Origin: Bacteroidota bacterium
GTDB taxonomy: Bacteria; Bacteroidota; Bacteroidia; Cytophagales; Cyclobacteriaceae
DNA length: 64,000 bases
Assembly: GCA_016866235.1 (NCBI GenBank)
Contig: VGMW01000001.1
Location: 186,001-250,000, forward strand
Direction: 5' to 3'
Part shown: positions 26,809 to 36,101 of the stretch, one piece after another
How positions within the stretch are numbered: the stretch's first letter is position 1
How the letters are laid out: the number at the start of each line of letters is the position of its first letter
The notes under the pieces: model-generated
Told to the model about the DNA's origin: nothing
The model's input: the letters and a program-made list of their open reading frames with translations, nothing else
Databases searched by the model: none
Made by a program: the position numbers and the translations under genes

Positions 26809-27750
26809 TCAATTTTTTTTACTCACCTTTTTTCCATTCCCATCTTTCTGGTCTCCTTCGCTCATTAGTTTTTGCTTCGCCTTCTCCAGCTCCTGTTTTT
26901 GAATTGGCGTCACCACCGGATAGCGTAGGTCTAGTTTTTCGAATCGGCGATAAATGGCTGATGCAATGGCCAGCCTTGCGAACCATTTATCATCTGCCGG
27001 TATAACATGCCATGGCGCAAATTCAGTGGACGTACTGGAGAGAACATCGGCGTAAACCTCCTGGTACGTATCCCAATAGGCGCGCTCCTTTAAATCGGAC
27101 ATCGAAAATTTCCAGTTTTTAGATGGATCCTCTATTCTTTGAAGGAATCTTTTCTTTTGCTCTTTTTTCGACAAATGCAGGAAAAATTTGAGAATAATTG
27201 TTCCGTTTTCAGATAGATTTTTTTCAAATCGTCTGATCTGCTTGTAGCGTTTTTTCCAGAATTCTTTGGTAATGTCCTTAACCGACTCAATGCCGGGAAT
27301 ATTTTCATTCAACACCCATTCCGGATGTACCTGTGTGACCAAAACGTTTTCGTAATGGGAGCGGTTATGAATGGCTATTTCGCCTCGGGCAGGCAAGGCA
27401 ATTTCGTGCCGCCAGAAATAATGATGATCGAGCTCAGCAGCGTTAGGCGCTTTAAAGCTGTGGACCTTAACGCCAAGTGGATTGAATCCACTCATAATAT
27501 GTTTTACAGCACCATCCTTACCCGCTGCATCCATGGCTTGAAAAATTATTAGAATGCTGTACCGGTTGTGCGCATACAATTTGTCCTGAATTTCAGACAA
27601 ATGACGCCGACCATTTTCAAGCATGACCTGTGCGTCTTCCTTATTTAAGGTTTTTCCTTTATACCCGGTTTCAAATTCACTCAGTTTGATATTGGTGCCT
27701 GGTTTCACCAACATATTCTTTAATGAAATGATTTTTTCGTCCTCCAACAT
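26809..27750 (-). CDS. polyphosphate kinase 2-family phosphotransferase
   Basis: A 313-residue PPK2-family enzyme moving phosphate between polyphosphate and nucleotides in the cytoplasm. The Walker A-like loop is QAMDAAGKDG (71-80), the Walker B region is NRSHYENVLV (129-138), and the lid segment RFLQRIEDPSKNWKFS and VIPADDKWFARLAIA are typical. The single-domain length fits class I or III; which nucleotide (AMP, ADP, GDP) it prefers cannot be read. A Lys-rich tail follows the domain. Confidence 0.92.
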   Translation of the reverse strand: MLEDEKIISLKNMLVKPGTNIKLSEFETGYKGKTLNKEDAQVMLENGRRHLSEIQDKLYAHNRYSILIIFQAMDAAGKDGAVKHIMSGFNPLGVKVHSFKAPNAAELDHHYFWRHEIALPARGEIAIHNRSHYENVLVTQVHPEWVLNENIPGIESVKDITKEFWKKRYKQIRRFEKNLSENGTIILKFFLHLSKKEQKKRFLQRIEDPSKNWKFSMSDLKERAYWDTYQEVYADVLSSTSTEFAPWHVIPADDKWFARLAIASAIYRRFEKLDLRYPVVTPIQKQELEKAKQKLMSEGDQKDGNGKKVSKKN

Positions 27751-27995
27751 AGATTTTAAATGGTTATATTCTTACCGCCATCATTAGGACAATTTAGTGA
27801 TAAACGTTTACTGTCCGGATGATTTTCATCACCCTTCCTTCATTTATCATCAAACCATCGGTTTGTGCTGTGGTTTGGTGGTAATTCCTTCGAAAAAAAA
27901 TCTGCCTCTGTTCTCATTTACGGCATTGACGTCACTCATTACCCGCCCCTGGCCGGTCGCGCCATCTTGCTTGTTCAATAATTAATCCAACAATT

Positions 27996-30900
27996 ATGAA
28001 CAGAAAAGCGACAGTGATGGAGAAATTCCAGTCCTCTTGGACTGGTATGCGGAGTTGGGTGATTCCGCTTATTCTGGCCCTGATGGGGTCGGTTCACGTG
28101 TTGGCGCAAAGTCCGCCTTACACGGTAAAACTTTCTGGTTTCAATACAGCTTCTGCAAACCTGGATCAAGCGCGCAATGGCGCTGCCGATGATCCGGTAA
28201 GTCCCGTTGACTGGGTGAATGGAAATGCAGGTGCCAGCAACGCGCATTATATCGAAGGGTTTTCAATTCCTTACCGGATTGTCATGCGAAACCTCCCGAC
28301 CACTTCACAAATTGTGGCTGCAGGAGGAGCAGATGGAAAAGTGCACATGATTCTTGAGTATGATATCCGAAACAGCAATAAGCACGCTGTTGATTACCTG
28401 ACCGGATACCAGCGACTTGAACCGCATACCCAATTCACGAACATCGATCCTACCCACCTGGCTGAGGAGGTGAATCCTCTATACGATCCGTCAACCGGAT
28501 TTTTAATTTTTAATGGCACAACTCCAACGCCCTCCATGTTCCCGATTCCTGAGCCTCCAACGCCAGGAAGTGATCCTACCGCCATGCCACGCGCCAGTTT
28601 CAACCACTTGCCACCATCAGAGCGGATGTTGGTTCTTTGGGGTGGACAAATCACCAACATCTCTTATGGTCCAGCCGGCGACCTCACCGCCAAAAATGCG
28701 CCTCAGTTAATTTATATCTCTTTCATTCCAACAGGGGGTACAGCATTGCTTTCATTCGGTGGACATATTGCCTCCCGTCTGGACTGGGGTCCAAACGAAT
28801 CCGCCTCTGGAATCAGTGGTTCACCTTACCACATGCATCTTGTGGATTGGAATCTGAATAACCTGGGCAACCAGGACAGGTCTCTTTCAACGGCTGCGGT
28901 AATAGTTTTCCCCCCATGTGAAATCTCAGGTCCAAAATGGATATGCACCAATGACTCAGGTCCGTTTATTTACACAGCCGATGTTAGTACGATGCCCGGT
29001 GCAAGGTTAAGTTATCTATGGTCACTGTTCGACAATACCGCGGGGGCCTCAATTGTATCAGGCACCCAGACTCAACAACAAGCCTATATCAATCCGGGAA
29101 CAACCGGTGGATCATTTAAAGTGAAAGTGGTGATAACGGATTTGGATACACGCGTTTCCAGTACATGTTATTTACACGACATGAACGGATCTGATTCTAT
29201 GGAGGGGGCACTACCTGTTCAGGTTGTTGCTGTTTCTGTAGATGCTGTTGCGACAGATGTTAGTTGCTATGGACTTCAAAATGGAACATTGGCTGTAACC
29301 GGATCAGGTTATTCAAGCCTGGTATTGTTTAAAGACGGAACACAACTCGGCGATACAGTCACCACCGCCGGGAGCTATACATTCACCGGACTTGCTCCGG
29401 GTAGTTATGTAGTGCGCGCCTATGCAGATTCTTTGTCATGCAATAAAGCCAGCGATCCCGATATTATCCGGCAGCCTCCTCAAGTTAGTGTCTCGGTTTC
29501 TTCAAAAGATATTACTTGTTATGGTGCTGCTGATGGTTCTGTTACCGTAACCGGATCAGGGTATACAAACCTAAAACTATTTTTAAATGGTGTTTTGTCA
29601 TCAACAGTAACCACCACCACCTCGCCATATAATTTTTCTGGTTTATCACCGGGCTCCTATTATGTAGAGGCTTCGGCACAAGGTTATCGGGGTGCAACCT
29701 GTTCCGTCACAAGCGGTACAGAGAACGTAGAACAACCTGCACAGATCACGATCAGGATAAGCAGCACGGATGTGACGTGTTATGGAGAGGGAGACGGCAG
29801 TGTTACAGCGACGGGAAGTGGATACACGTCCCTGAAGCTTTACCGCGGCAGTGAGGTGGTAGGCACGGTAACGACTACAACTTCACCATATGTTTTCTCT
29901 AACCTGACGCCTGGGGTGTATAAGGTTGAAGCCATTGCGGCTGGTAATGAGCGTGCAACCTGTAACGCGATGAGTGGTACAGAGAGCATTGAGCAACCTG
30001 AACAGGTTACAGTAAGAATTACTGCGCAGGATGTGGTTTGTAATGGTGAATCAAATGGATCAGTCACTGTGTATGGTGATGGATACTCCAGACTTGAATT
30101 GTATGATGAATCTGAAAGGGTTCAAACCTCAAGCACCAGCTCCAATCCGTATGTCTTTGAAAACTTACCGCCTGGAAGCTATAAGGTGATTGCCTTTGGA
30201 AATGGTAATCAGGGTGCTGAGTGTCAGGCTGAAAGTTCAACCCTAAGGATAAATGAGCCAGCATTAATCTCCTGTCAGATAGCGGAACCTGAGTTCGATA
30301 AACCAGTATGTGGAACGCATCAGAGCAATGTACTTGAAGCCACTGCACAAGGTGGAACAGGAACAATCACCTACAGTTGGTCTGTCAATGCCTCCAATCC
30401 TACCGATCAATCCCGCTGGGGCATATGGTCTGGCCAGGGTACGAATTCAATTATTTTCCGTGCAGGAAATTATCCTGCAACCTTTATCCTGACGGTGACC
30501 GATGTCAATGGCTGCGATTCACAATGTTCCATTGAAGTTAGAGGTTGCGCAAGTGAGTACTATTGTACCTATACGCAGGGCTTTTATGGAAATACGGGAG
30601 GCAAAGGATGCTCTGCTCAGGGTGAACAGTCAACTGCTTTACAGATGATGACCAGCGTGTTACCTTCTGGATCCACCAATTTTGGCAATGGAAGCAAACG
30701 TTTTGAGTTGTTTAGTACTGATCTCACCAATGGTAATATTTTTAAAATGTTGCCAGGCGGTAAGACACCGGCTGCTCTTAAAGGTTATGCTACCTATTCA
30801 GTAACCTCAACCTGGCCGAATGTCCCAATAGAACGAAAGGGCTCCAATGATGGTAAAATTGCCAACAACCTTCTGTCTCAAACCATGGTGCTCTATTTCA

Positions 30901-31604
30901 ATATAGGTCAGAATTTAGCTTTTAATCTTGCATCCTTAAAAATCACTGGCCCGTATCTGATTACTGCAAAAGCTGAGAATTGTGGAACCAGATTAGCGAT
31001 TCCATATGAGGACCTCTATACCATCATTCCGCAAGGTGTAATCGACTATATGTCGACCGCCTATGCTTCCAGTGGTGGAGCAACAGTTGGAAATTTACTC
31101 AGACTTGCCAACCATATTCTTGGTGGTGGTAGTGCCGGATCGCTCACACCATCAATGGTCAATTCAGCGGTAGATGCCATCAACCGTGGATTTGATGAAT
31201 GCAGGGTGTTCATTGAGTTCAGCGCTGTACAGCCTGGTATGATAGCATCCAGAAATGCTTACATCCCAAAATTTGCTGGAGCGGATGAGCTTTCGGATCA
31301 GCCTTCTGAGATGTTGAAGGACGAGCCTTCCAAGCTCAAGGCCAATGCCTATCCAAATCCATTTGGTGATAAGGCAATAATTTCCTTCACGCCGGCAGAA
31401 AATACCACCGCTACGGTTCAAGTGTTTTCCTTGAACGGTGTAAAAGTCAAGGACCTTTTCCAGGGAGCGGTAGAAGGGGGTAGGAATTATGAATTTGAAT
31501 TCAATGATTCCGCAATCGGTGGAACGGTATTCATCTACAGAATTGTGACGCCTCTTGGCTCACAGGTGGGTAGATTAATCCGAACCCGAACTGCCGAACG
31601 ATAG
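27996..31604 (+). CDS. large secreted protein with SprB-like repeats and T9SS sorting domain
   Basis: A 1202-residue surface or secreted protein. An extended signal peptide (to about residue 38, LAQ) is followed by a roughly 380-residue N-terminal region with a PKD/Ig-like end. Four repeats of about 85 residues follow, starting near 420, 504, 591 and 678, each with D-V-x-C-Y/N-G-x-x-x-G-S-V-T-x-x-G-x-G-Y and a PPGSYKV-like end; these are SprB-type repeats. Then comes an Ig-like domain, a CTYTQGFYGNTGG domain with paired cysteines, and a type A C-terminal sorting domain (YPNPFGDKAIISFTP...GVKV) used by the type IX secretion system. SprB itself is a gliding adhesin; adhesion is a likely role. 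Confidence 0.85.
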   Translation: MNRKATVMEKFQSSWTGMRSWVIPLILALMGSVHVLAQSPPYTVKLSGFNTASANLDQARNGAADDPVSPVDWVNGNAGASNAHYIEGFSIPYRIVMRNLPTTSQIVAAGGADGKVHMILEYDIRNSNKHAVDYLTGYQRLEPHTQFTNIDPTHLAEEVNPLYDPSTGFLIFNGTTPTPSMFPIPEPPTPGSDPTAMPRASFNHLPPSERMLVLWGGQITNISYGPAGDLTAKNAPQLIYISFIPTGGTALLSFGGHIASRLDWGPNESASGISGSPYHMHLVDWNLNNLGNQDRSLSTAAVIVFPPCEISGPKWICTNDSGPFIYTADVSTMPGARLSYLWSLFDNTAGASIVSGTQTQQQAYINPGTTGGSFKVKVVITDLDTRVSSTCYLHDMNGSDSMEGALPVQVVAVSVDAVATDVSCYGLQNGTLAVTGSGYSSLVLFKDGTQLGDTVTTAGSYTFTGLAPGSYVVRAYADSLSCNKASDPDIIRQPPQVSVSVSSKDITCYGAADGSVTVTGSGYTNLKLFLNGVLSSTVTTTTSPYNFSGLSPGSYYVEASAQGYRGATCSVTSGTENVEQPAQITIRISSTDVTCYGEGDGSVTATGSGYTSLKLYRGSEVVGTVTTTTSPYVFSNLTPGVYKVEAIAAGNERATCNAMSGTESIEQPEQVTVRITAQDVVCNGESNGSVTVYGDGYSRLELYDESERVQTSSTSSNPYVFENLPPGSYKVIAFGNGNQGAECQAESSTLRINEPALISCQIAEPEFDKPVCGTHQSNVLEATAQGGTGTITYSWSVNASNPTDQSRWGIWSGQGTNSIIFRAGNYPATFILTVTDVNGCDSQCSIEVRGCASEYYCTYTQGFYGNTGGKGCSAQGEQSTALQMMTSVLPSGSTNFGNGSKRFELFSTDLTNGNIFKMLPGGKTPAALKGYATYSVTSTWPNVPIERKGSNDGKIANNLLSQTMVLYFNIGQNLAFNLASLKITGPYLITAKAENCGTRLAIPYEDLYTIIPQGVIDYMSTAYASSGGATVGNLLRLANHILGGGSAGSLTPSMVNSAVDAINRGFDECRVFIEFSAVQPGMIASRNAYIPKFAGADELSDQPSEMLKDEPSKLKANAYPNPFGDKAIISFTPAENTTATVQVFSLNGVKVKDLFQGAVEGGRNYEFEFNDSAIGGTVFIYRIVTPLGSQVGRLIRTRTAER

Positions 31605-31625
31605 GTTAAAAAAACCAGTGTTTAT

Positions 31626-31660
31626 AAAAAGGCTGCTTCAACTTAGAGGCAGCCTTTTTT
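31626..31660 (+). terminator. intrinsic terminator after the repeat protein
   Basis: AAAAAGGCTGC and GCAGCCTTTTTT form an 11-bp stem with a 12-base loop and a T-run, starting 22 bp after the stop codon. Confidence 0.85.
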
Positions 31661-31698
31661 ATTATTAAATATTCTGAGAACTTGGGCATTCCCGTCCA

Positions 31699-32865
31699 AT
31701 GACCAAAAGATCCATCCGATTACTTCGCGTTACCACGGCGCCAATTTCACTTCGTTATTTGCTCGGCGGACAATTAGAATATATGAAGGCCTCTGGTCTG
31801 GAAGTTCTTGCGGTGAGTGCCGATGGACCGGAGGTAAAACAAGTTATTGCCAATGGAATTCCACTTCAGGTTGTTCCTATGACCAGGCAGGTTACGCCAT
31901 TCTGGGATCTCTATTGTTTGTGGTGTTTGATTAAAGTGATTCGGGATTTTAAGCCTGATGTTGTCCACAGCCATACCCCAAAGGCAGGGCTGTTGGCCAT
32001 GCTTGCCGCCCGGATCACCGGAGTTAAGGTACGAATGCATACAGTCGCAGGATTGCCATTGATGAGGTATTCTGGTTTCAAGCGTTGGTTGCTTGGTCGC
32101 ATGGAGTGGTTGACCTATAGCTGCGCTACCTACGTTCACGTCAATTCATCCGGACTTCGGGATTTTATTTTGAACAACATTACAAGAAGGTTTCCGCTGC
32201 ATCTTATTGGTCGAGGAAGTTCGAATTGGGTGGATGTGCAATTTTTCTCACCTGAAAATTTCGTGGACCAGGGTATGGTGGTTAGAAAAACGAATTTCAT
32301 TCCTGAAGATGCTTTGGTTTATTGTTTTGTTGGAAGATTGGTAAAAGACAAAGGCGTTCAGGAATTGGTTCTGGCTTTTGATAAAATTCGTTTGGAAAGA
32401 CCAGAGGCTTACTTGATGCTGGTCGGATATATGGAGCCGGAACTTGACCCGCTACCAAAGCAGATAATTGATCGCATAGAATCAGGAGGTGGGATTGTTC
32501 TAATTCCATTTCAGGAAGATATTAGACCCTATCTTGCGGCATCGGATGTTTTGGTTTTACCAAGTTATCGTGAAGGTTTTCCGAATGTGTTGCTGCAGGC
32601 CGGCGCAATGGAATTGCCTTGCATTGCCACCGACATTAATGGCTGCAATGAAATTATCCGGGATGGCACAACTGGTTTTTTGGTTGAGGTTGGAAATATC
32701 GAATCGCTGACTCAGGCGATGATTAAATTATCGGATTTAAAAATTATAGATCGGTTTGGGAAGAGTGCTCGTGAAATTATCAGGGTCACCTATACCCAAC
32801 AAGAATTCTGGGAGCAACTGAAAGGTATTTATTTAAACCTCTATTCAAAATTTGGTGTTAAATAA
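31699..32865 (+). CDS. glycosyltransferase family 4
   Basis: A 388-residue GT-B glycosyltransferase. N-terminal sugar-acceptor half: RVTTAPISLRYLLGGQL, VVHSHTPKAGLLAMLAAR, MHTVAGLPLM. Donor half: LVYCFVGRLVKDKGVQELV, then ASDVLVLPSYREGFPNVLLQAGAMELP, where the usual EX7E second acid is Gln, as in some relatives. It transfers a sugar from a nucleotide donor to a lipid-linked glycan on the inner face of the membrane. It is cut off from the main polysaccharide locus by the repeat block downstream. Confidence 0.88.
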   Translation: MTKRSIRLLRVTTAPISLRYLLGGQLEYMKASGLEVLAVSADGPEVKQVIANGIPLQVVPMTRQVTPFWDLYCLWCLIKVIRDFKPDVVHSHTPKAGLLAMLAARITGVKVRMHTVAGLPLMRYSGFKRWLLGRMEWLTYSCATYVHVNSSGLRDFILNNITRRFPLHLIGRGSSNWVDVQFFSPENFVDQGMVVRKTNFIPEDALVYCFVGRLVKDKGVQELVLAFDKIRLERPEAYLMLVGYMEPELDPLPKQIIDRIESGGGIVLIPFQEDIRPYLAASDVLVLPSYREGFPNVLLQAGAMELPCIATDINGCNEIIRDGTTGFLVEVGNIESLTQAMIKLSDLKIIDRFGKSAREIIRVTYTQQEFWEQLKGIYLNLYSKFGVK

Positions 32866-33060
32866 AATTACTTCTGTTCCCGCTTTTTTAGTTCTCTGAG
32901 CCGACCCCTGAGCCGACACCTGAGCTGACCCCTGAGCCGTCCTCTGAGCCGACCCCTGAGCTTGTCGAAGGTGTCGAAGGTGTCGAAGGTGTCGAAGATG
33001 TCGAAGGGGGAGTCGATGAAGCCGATTTAAATCCAAGCCATCAAATCATCAATCAACTAA
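32866..33060. repeat. tandem 12-bp (CCTGAGCCGACC-like) and 9-bp (GTGTCGAAG) arrays
   Basis: From about 32895 to 32954 five units of a 12-base motif (CCTGAGCCGACC with small changes) occur head to tail. At 32956 the motif passes through CTGAGCTTGTCGAAG into five 9-base units of GTGTCGAAG (32962-33006). The two halves of the widespread bacterial element CCTGAGCCTGTCGAAGG are thus each expanded. A 63-codon minus-strand reading frame here is just a translation of the repeats. Confidence 0.8.
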
Positions 33061-33086
33061 AATCAGATATTCAATTGAGTAATTAG

Positions 33087-33115
33087 ACACCTGAGCCTGT
33101 CGAAGGTGTCGAAGG
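33087..33115. repeat. single copy of the CCTGAGCCTGTCGAAGG element
   Basis: CCTGAGCCTGTCGAAGG followed by one extra GTGTCGAAGGG. This is the unexpanded form of the element that makes up the arrays just upstream. Confidence 0.75.
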
Positions 33116-33199
33116 GAGATTCAAATTTCATTTGTGCTAATGAGAATTCAGGCATTGGATACTGTGGCTTCGATCACCTCGGTCAACTCCTTCTAATTC

Positions 33200-33348
33200 T
33201 CCTTCTCATTCTGTTTTTTTCATACTTTTTTCTCGCTCTCGCTCTCGATCTAAATTAAGATGGAGATGGGCGTTCGAGTGGGGAGATCGAGTTCGAGATC
33301 GAGTTTCGAGTATAGTTGCCTTTCTCTCCCTTCTCGCTCTCGCTCTAT
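33200..33348. repeat. 149-bp direct repeat, copy 1
   Basis: The same 149-bp sequence recurs 225 bp further on with few changes. It contains a pyrimidine-rich run of CTCG/CTCT units (33230-33250) and, about 40 bases later, purine-rich GATCGAGTTCGAGATCGAG (33286-33305). The two arms are imperfect inverse complements and can form a long hairpin around TAAATTAAGATGGAGATGGG. No protein-coding sense is seen. Confidence 0.8.
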
Positions 33349-33424
33349 CCTAAGATCGAGTTGGGAGAGCGAGATGGAGTTGTCGTCGTTCCCAGTCCAT
33401 TTTGAATCCTATGAACCTCCCCAC

Positions 33425-33573
33425 TCCTTCTCATTCCGTTTTTTTCATTCTCTTTTCTCGCTCTCGCTCTCGATCTAAATTAAGATGGAGATGGGCGTAC
33501 GAGTGGGGAGATCGAGTTCGAGATCGAGTTTCGAGTGTAGTTGCCTTTCTCTCCCTTCTCGCTCTCGCGCTAT
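33425..33573. repeat. 149-bp direct repeat, copy 2
   Basis: Second copy of the preceding repeat, at a constant offset of 225 bp. Differences are scattered single bases (for example GTTCGAG to GTACGAG, GTATAG to GTGTAG), pointing to a fairly recent duplication. The sequence between the copies also carries CTCG- and GAGA-type runs. Confidence 0.8.
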
Positions 33574-33592
33574 AACTAATACCATCAATCCT

Positions 33593-33622
33593 TTTGATTT
33601 TATCGGAGATCGAGTAATTTTG
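33593..33622 (+). promoter_or_regulatory. promoter of the winged-helix/UpxY pair
   Basis: TTTG (33593-33596), an 18-bp spacer and TAATTTTG (33615-33622) form a good phylum-type promoter, 11 bases before the ATG at 33634. It begins directly after the second long repeat. Confidence 0.65.
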
Positions 33623-33633
33623 TTGCTCGCTCT

Positions 33634-34206
33634 ATGTTAGATACCCTTATAACCTCCCGCACCCGACTGAATCTATTGCTAAAATTTTTTAGCAATCCTC
33701 AGACAATCAGTTATTTAAGAAGCCTAGCGGAGGAATTTGGGGAATCTACCAACAGCGTACGCCTCGAACTGAACCGCCTCTCCGAAGCAGGTTACCTCAA
33801 CAGCAAGGCCGACGGAAATACCATAACCTATCGCGCCAACACCAGCCACCCACTTTTCCCCGAGATTTCTCGAATTGTAAGCAAATACCTTGGCCTCGAT
33901 AGCCTCATGGAGCAGGTGATTTATAACCTTGGTGATCTCCGAAACGCCTGGATCATAGGTGATTACGCCAAAGGAAAGGACACCGGACTCATTGATTTGG
34001 TAATCGTTGGTGCGCCCGATCAGCAATACTTAGATACCCTGTTGGCCCGGGCAGAACAAATGATCAGCCGCAAAATTCGCGTACTCGTTCTCTCTGCAGA
34101 GGAACTTCCCCGTCTCCGCGAAACCCTCGGCCTCGACCAGGGAATTCTTTTGGTTGGAAACCGACCCAATCCACCCCATAAATCGCAAGTTTCTGAAAAT
34201 GAGTGA
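33634..34206 (+). CDS. winged-helix regulator fused to a degenerate nucleotidyltransferase domain
   Basis: A 190-residue protein. Residues 1-75 form an ArsR-like winged helix (LITSRTRLNLLLKFFSNP, SLAEEFGESTNSVRLELNRLSEAGYL, GNTITYRANTSHPLF). Residues 95-165 resemble a minimal nucleotidyltransferase, with IIGDYAKGKDTGLIDLVIVG in place of GSFARGxxxxxSDIDLLV: the first Ser is Asp-Tyr and the catalytic Asp pair is reduced to one. It therefore probably binds rather than catalyses. Its gene overlaps UpxY by 8 bp, so the two are co-translated and likely act together in regulating the polysaccharide genes. Confidence 0.7.
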   Translation: MLDTLITSRTRLNLLLKFFSNPQTISYLRSLAEEFGESTNSVRLELNRLSEAGYLNSKADGNTITYRANTSHPLFPEISRIVSKYLGLDSLMEQVIYNLGDLRNAWIIGDYAKGKDTGLIDLVIVGAPDQQYLDTLLARAEQMISRKIRVLVLSAEELPRLRETLGLDQGILLVGNRPNPPHKSQVSENE

Positions 34207-34705
34207 TTTAGAAAATTTAAAGTGGCTGGTCCTCTACACCAAACCTCGCAACGAGAAGGTTGTTGCTGATCGTATTGAGCAATTAGGCATCGAGTCGTAT
34301 TGCCCGCTTCGTAGGTCTAAAAACCGCTGGTCTGACCGCTGGAAATGGGTGGAAACACCCCTCATTAAATCATATTGCTTTGTAAAGATCAACCCTTTAA
34401 AGATCAAGCAAATTCATTCCATTCCTGGGATGTTAAAGGTCTTATACTGGAACGGTAAGCCTGCAACTGTTCGGGATGAGGAGATAAATCGATTAAAAGC
34501 ATGTTTAATGGATTTTGACCACGATTCACTTGAAGTTATTAAATGTGATGTTGGAGATCGTGTGCTGTTAAAATCCGGTCCTTTTATGGACTTGAAAGGT
34601 GATGTTATTGAAAAGACTGGTAGATTTTTTAGCGTTCAACTGGTTGAACTAGGAATAACAGTTAGGGTGAATACTAAGGCCAATTTGTTCGAAAGAATTT
34701 CTTGA
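34199..34705 (+). CDS. UpxY-family transcription antiterminator (NusG paralogue)
   Basis: A 168-residue protein, started at ATG 34199 rather than TTG 34154. It has the NGN fold (LKWLVLYTKPRNEKVVADRIEQLGIESYCP, TPLIKSYCFVKINP, IPGMLKVLYWNGKPA) and a C-terminal KOW domain (VGDRVLLKSGPFMDLKGDVIEKTG). In Bacteroides, UpxY proteins sit at the head of capsule operons and let polymerase read through the leader of their own locus. The same role is inferred here, since the whole downstream locus runs in the same direction. Confidence 0.9.
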   Translation: MSDLENLKWLVLYTKPRNEKVVADRIEQLGIESYCPLRRSKNRWSDRWKWVETPLIKSYCFVKINPLKIKQIHSIPGMLKVLYWNGKPATVRDEEINRLKACLMDFDHDSLEVIKCDVGDRVLLKSGPFMDLKGDVIEKTGRFFSVQLVELGITVRVNTKANLFERIS

Positions 34706-34944
34706 GGCCTCTAAAACATTTAATTTTTTAAGTTCTCAATTGGGACTGACAGGGCGGAGCCACGTTTTAGAGTTAAAGCAAACTTATTTTAGTAGTGGTC
34801 GAACGTCTTAAAAAAATAATTTCGAACCTCTCAGCCAAGTTTTAAGTTTAAATCGAATGCCAACGATAACAGACACAAATCTTTTTTGACTCAAAAAAAT
34901 CCTATTATCACATAACGATCCTAATGGTTTGATAGAAAATATTT

Positions 34945-36054
34945 ATGAAAAAAGCGTTAATAACCGGGATTACTGGACAAGATGGAGCCTACCTAACCGA
35001 ATTTTTGTTAAAAAAGGGTTATGAAGTTCATGGAATAAAAAGAAGGTCCTCACTTTTTAACACCCAGCGTATTGATCACATCTATGAAGATCCGCATACA
35101 CCACATCGCCATTTATATCTCCATTATGGCGATTTGACGGATAGCACAAATGTCATCCGAATTATCCAAGAGGTAAAGCCAGATGAGATTTACAACCTTG
35201 GCGCCATGAGCCACGTGCATACGAGTTTCGAAGAGCCAGAGTACACAGCAAATGCTGATGGGGTTGGCACCCTTAGGGTTTTGGAGGCAGTAAGGCTTTT
35301 AGGACTAAGAGAAAAAACTAAAATTTATCAAGCTTCGACCTCCGAGTTGTATGGGCTTGTACAAGCAGTTCCACAAAAGGAATCAACACCATTTTATCCT
35401 CGAAGTCCATATGCTGTTGCAAAGTTGTATGCCTATTGGATCACGGTCAATTATCGGGAGGCTTATAGAATGTTTGCAAGCAATGGAATACTATTTAATC
35501 ATGAATCTCCACTACGTGGTGAAACATTTGTAACCCGAAAAATTTCACGAGCAGTAGCCAAAATTGCCCTTGGGCTGCAAAACACCTTATACCTTGGAAA
35601 TCTAAATGCACAGAGGGATTGGGGTCACGCCGCAGACTACGTTGAGGGAATGTGGAAGATACTTCAAGCTGAACATCCAGATGATTTTGTTTTAGCTACT
35701 GGTAGAACAACTTCTATTCGTGAATTTGTTCGCATGGCATTTCAGGAAATTGGTGTACAATTAGAATTTGAGGGTAAAGATGAACTCGAAGTTGGTAAGG
35801 TGATTTCCTGTTCGGATTCATATAAAGTTCCAATTGGTAAAATAGTTGTGGAAGTTGATCCGAGATACTTTAGACCAACCGAGGTGGAATTGTTGGTTGG
35901 AGACGCAACTAAAGCACAGAAGATTTTGGGTTGGTCACCTAAAAGAAATCTGGAGCAATTGGTAAAGGAAATGGTTACTGGAGATATCGAAATTTTTAAA
36001 AAGGAACAAATTCTAAAGGAGAAAGGCTTCAAACCTAAAAACGAATTTGAGTAA
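34945..36054 (+). CDS. gmd: GDP-mannose 4,6-dehydratase
   Basis: A 369-residue extended short-chain dehydrogenase. The NADP-binding loop is [15 protein letters not shown]; the catalytic segment is QASTSELYG and [42 protein letters not shown] and [15 protein letters not shown] are specific to Gmd. It makes GDP-4-keto-6-deoxy-mannose, the precursor of GDP-fucose. A 239-bp region without -7 box precedes it, consistent with transcription through from UpxY. Confidence 0.97.
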   Translation: MKKALITGITGQDGAYLTEFLLKKGYEVHGIKRRSSLFNTQRIDHIYEDPHTPHRHLYLHYGDLTDSTNVIRIIQEVKPDEIYNLGAMSHVHTSFEEPEYTANADGVGTLRVLEAVRLLGLREKTKIYQASTSELYGLVQAVPQKESTPFYPRSPYAVAKLYAYWITVNYREAYRMFASNGILFNHESPLRGETFVTRKISRAVAKIALGLQNTLYLGNLNAQRDWGHAADYVEGMWKILQAEHPDDFVLATGRTTSIREFVRMAFQEIGVQLEFEGKDELEVGKVISCSDSYKVPIGKIVVEVDPRYFRPTEVELLVGDATKAQKILGWSPKRNLEQLVKEMVTGDIEIFKKEQILKEKGFKPKNEFE

Positions 36055-36101
36055 GAAATTGATAGGCCCCTTGTCAAGGGCAATAACTCTAGATTTAAAA
36101 T

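Noticed and set aside
32845-33036. 63-codon minus-strand frame rich in HLR and QGSA repeats
   Set aside because: It is only the translation of the 12- and 9-bp tandem arrays; no start signal or family likeness.
32866-33115. CRISPR-like look of regularly spaced repeats
   Set aside because: Units are contiguous without unique spacers, and no cas gene is near.
33260-33478. 72-codon Ser/Arg-rich plus-strand frame
   Set aside because: Low-complexity translation of the CTCG/GAGA runs across the 149-bp repeats.
34748-34765. GGCGGAGCCACG, resembling the RfaH ops element
   Set aside because: Too many differences from GGCGGTAGCGTG, and UpxY proteins are not known to use ops.
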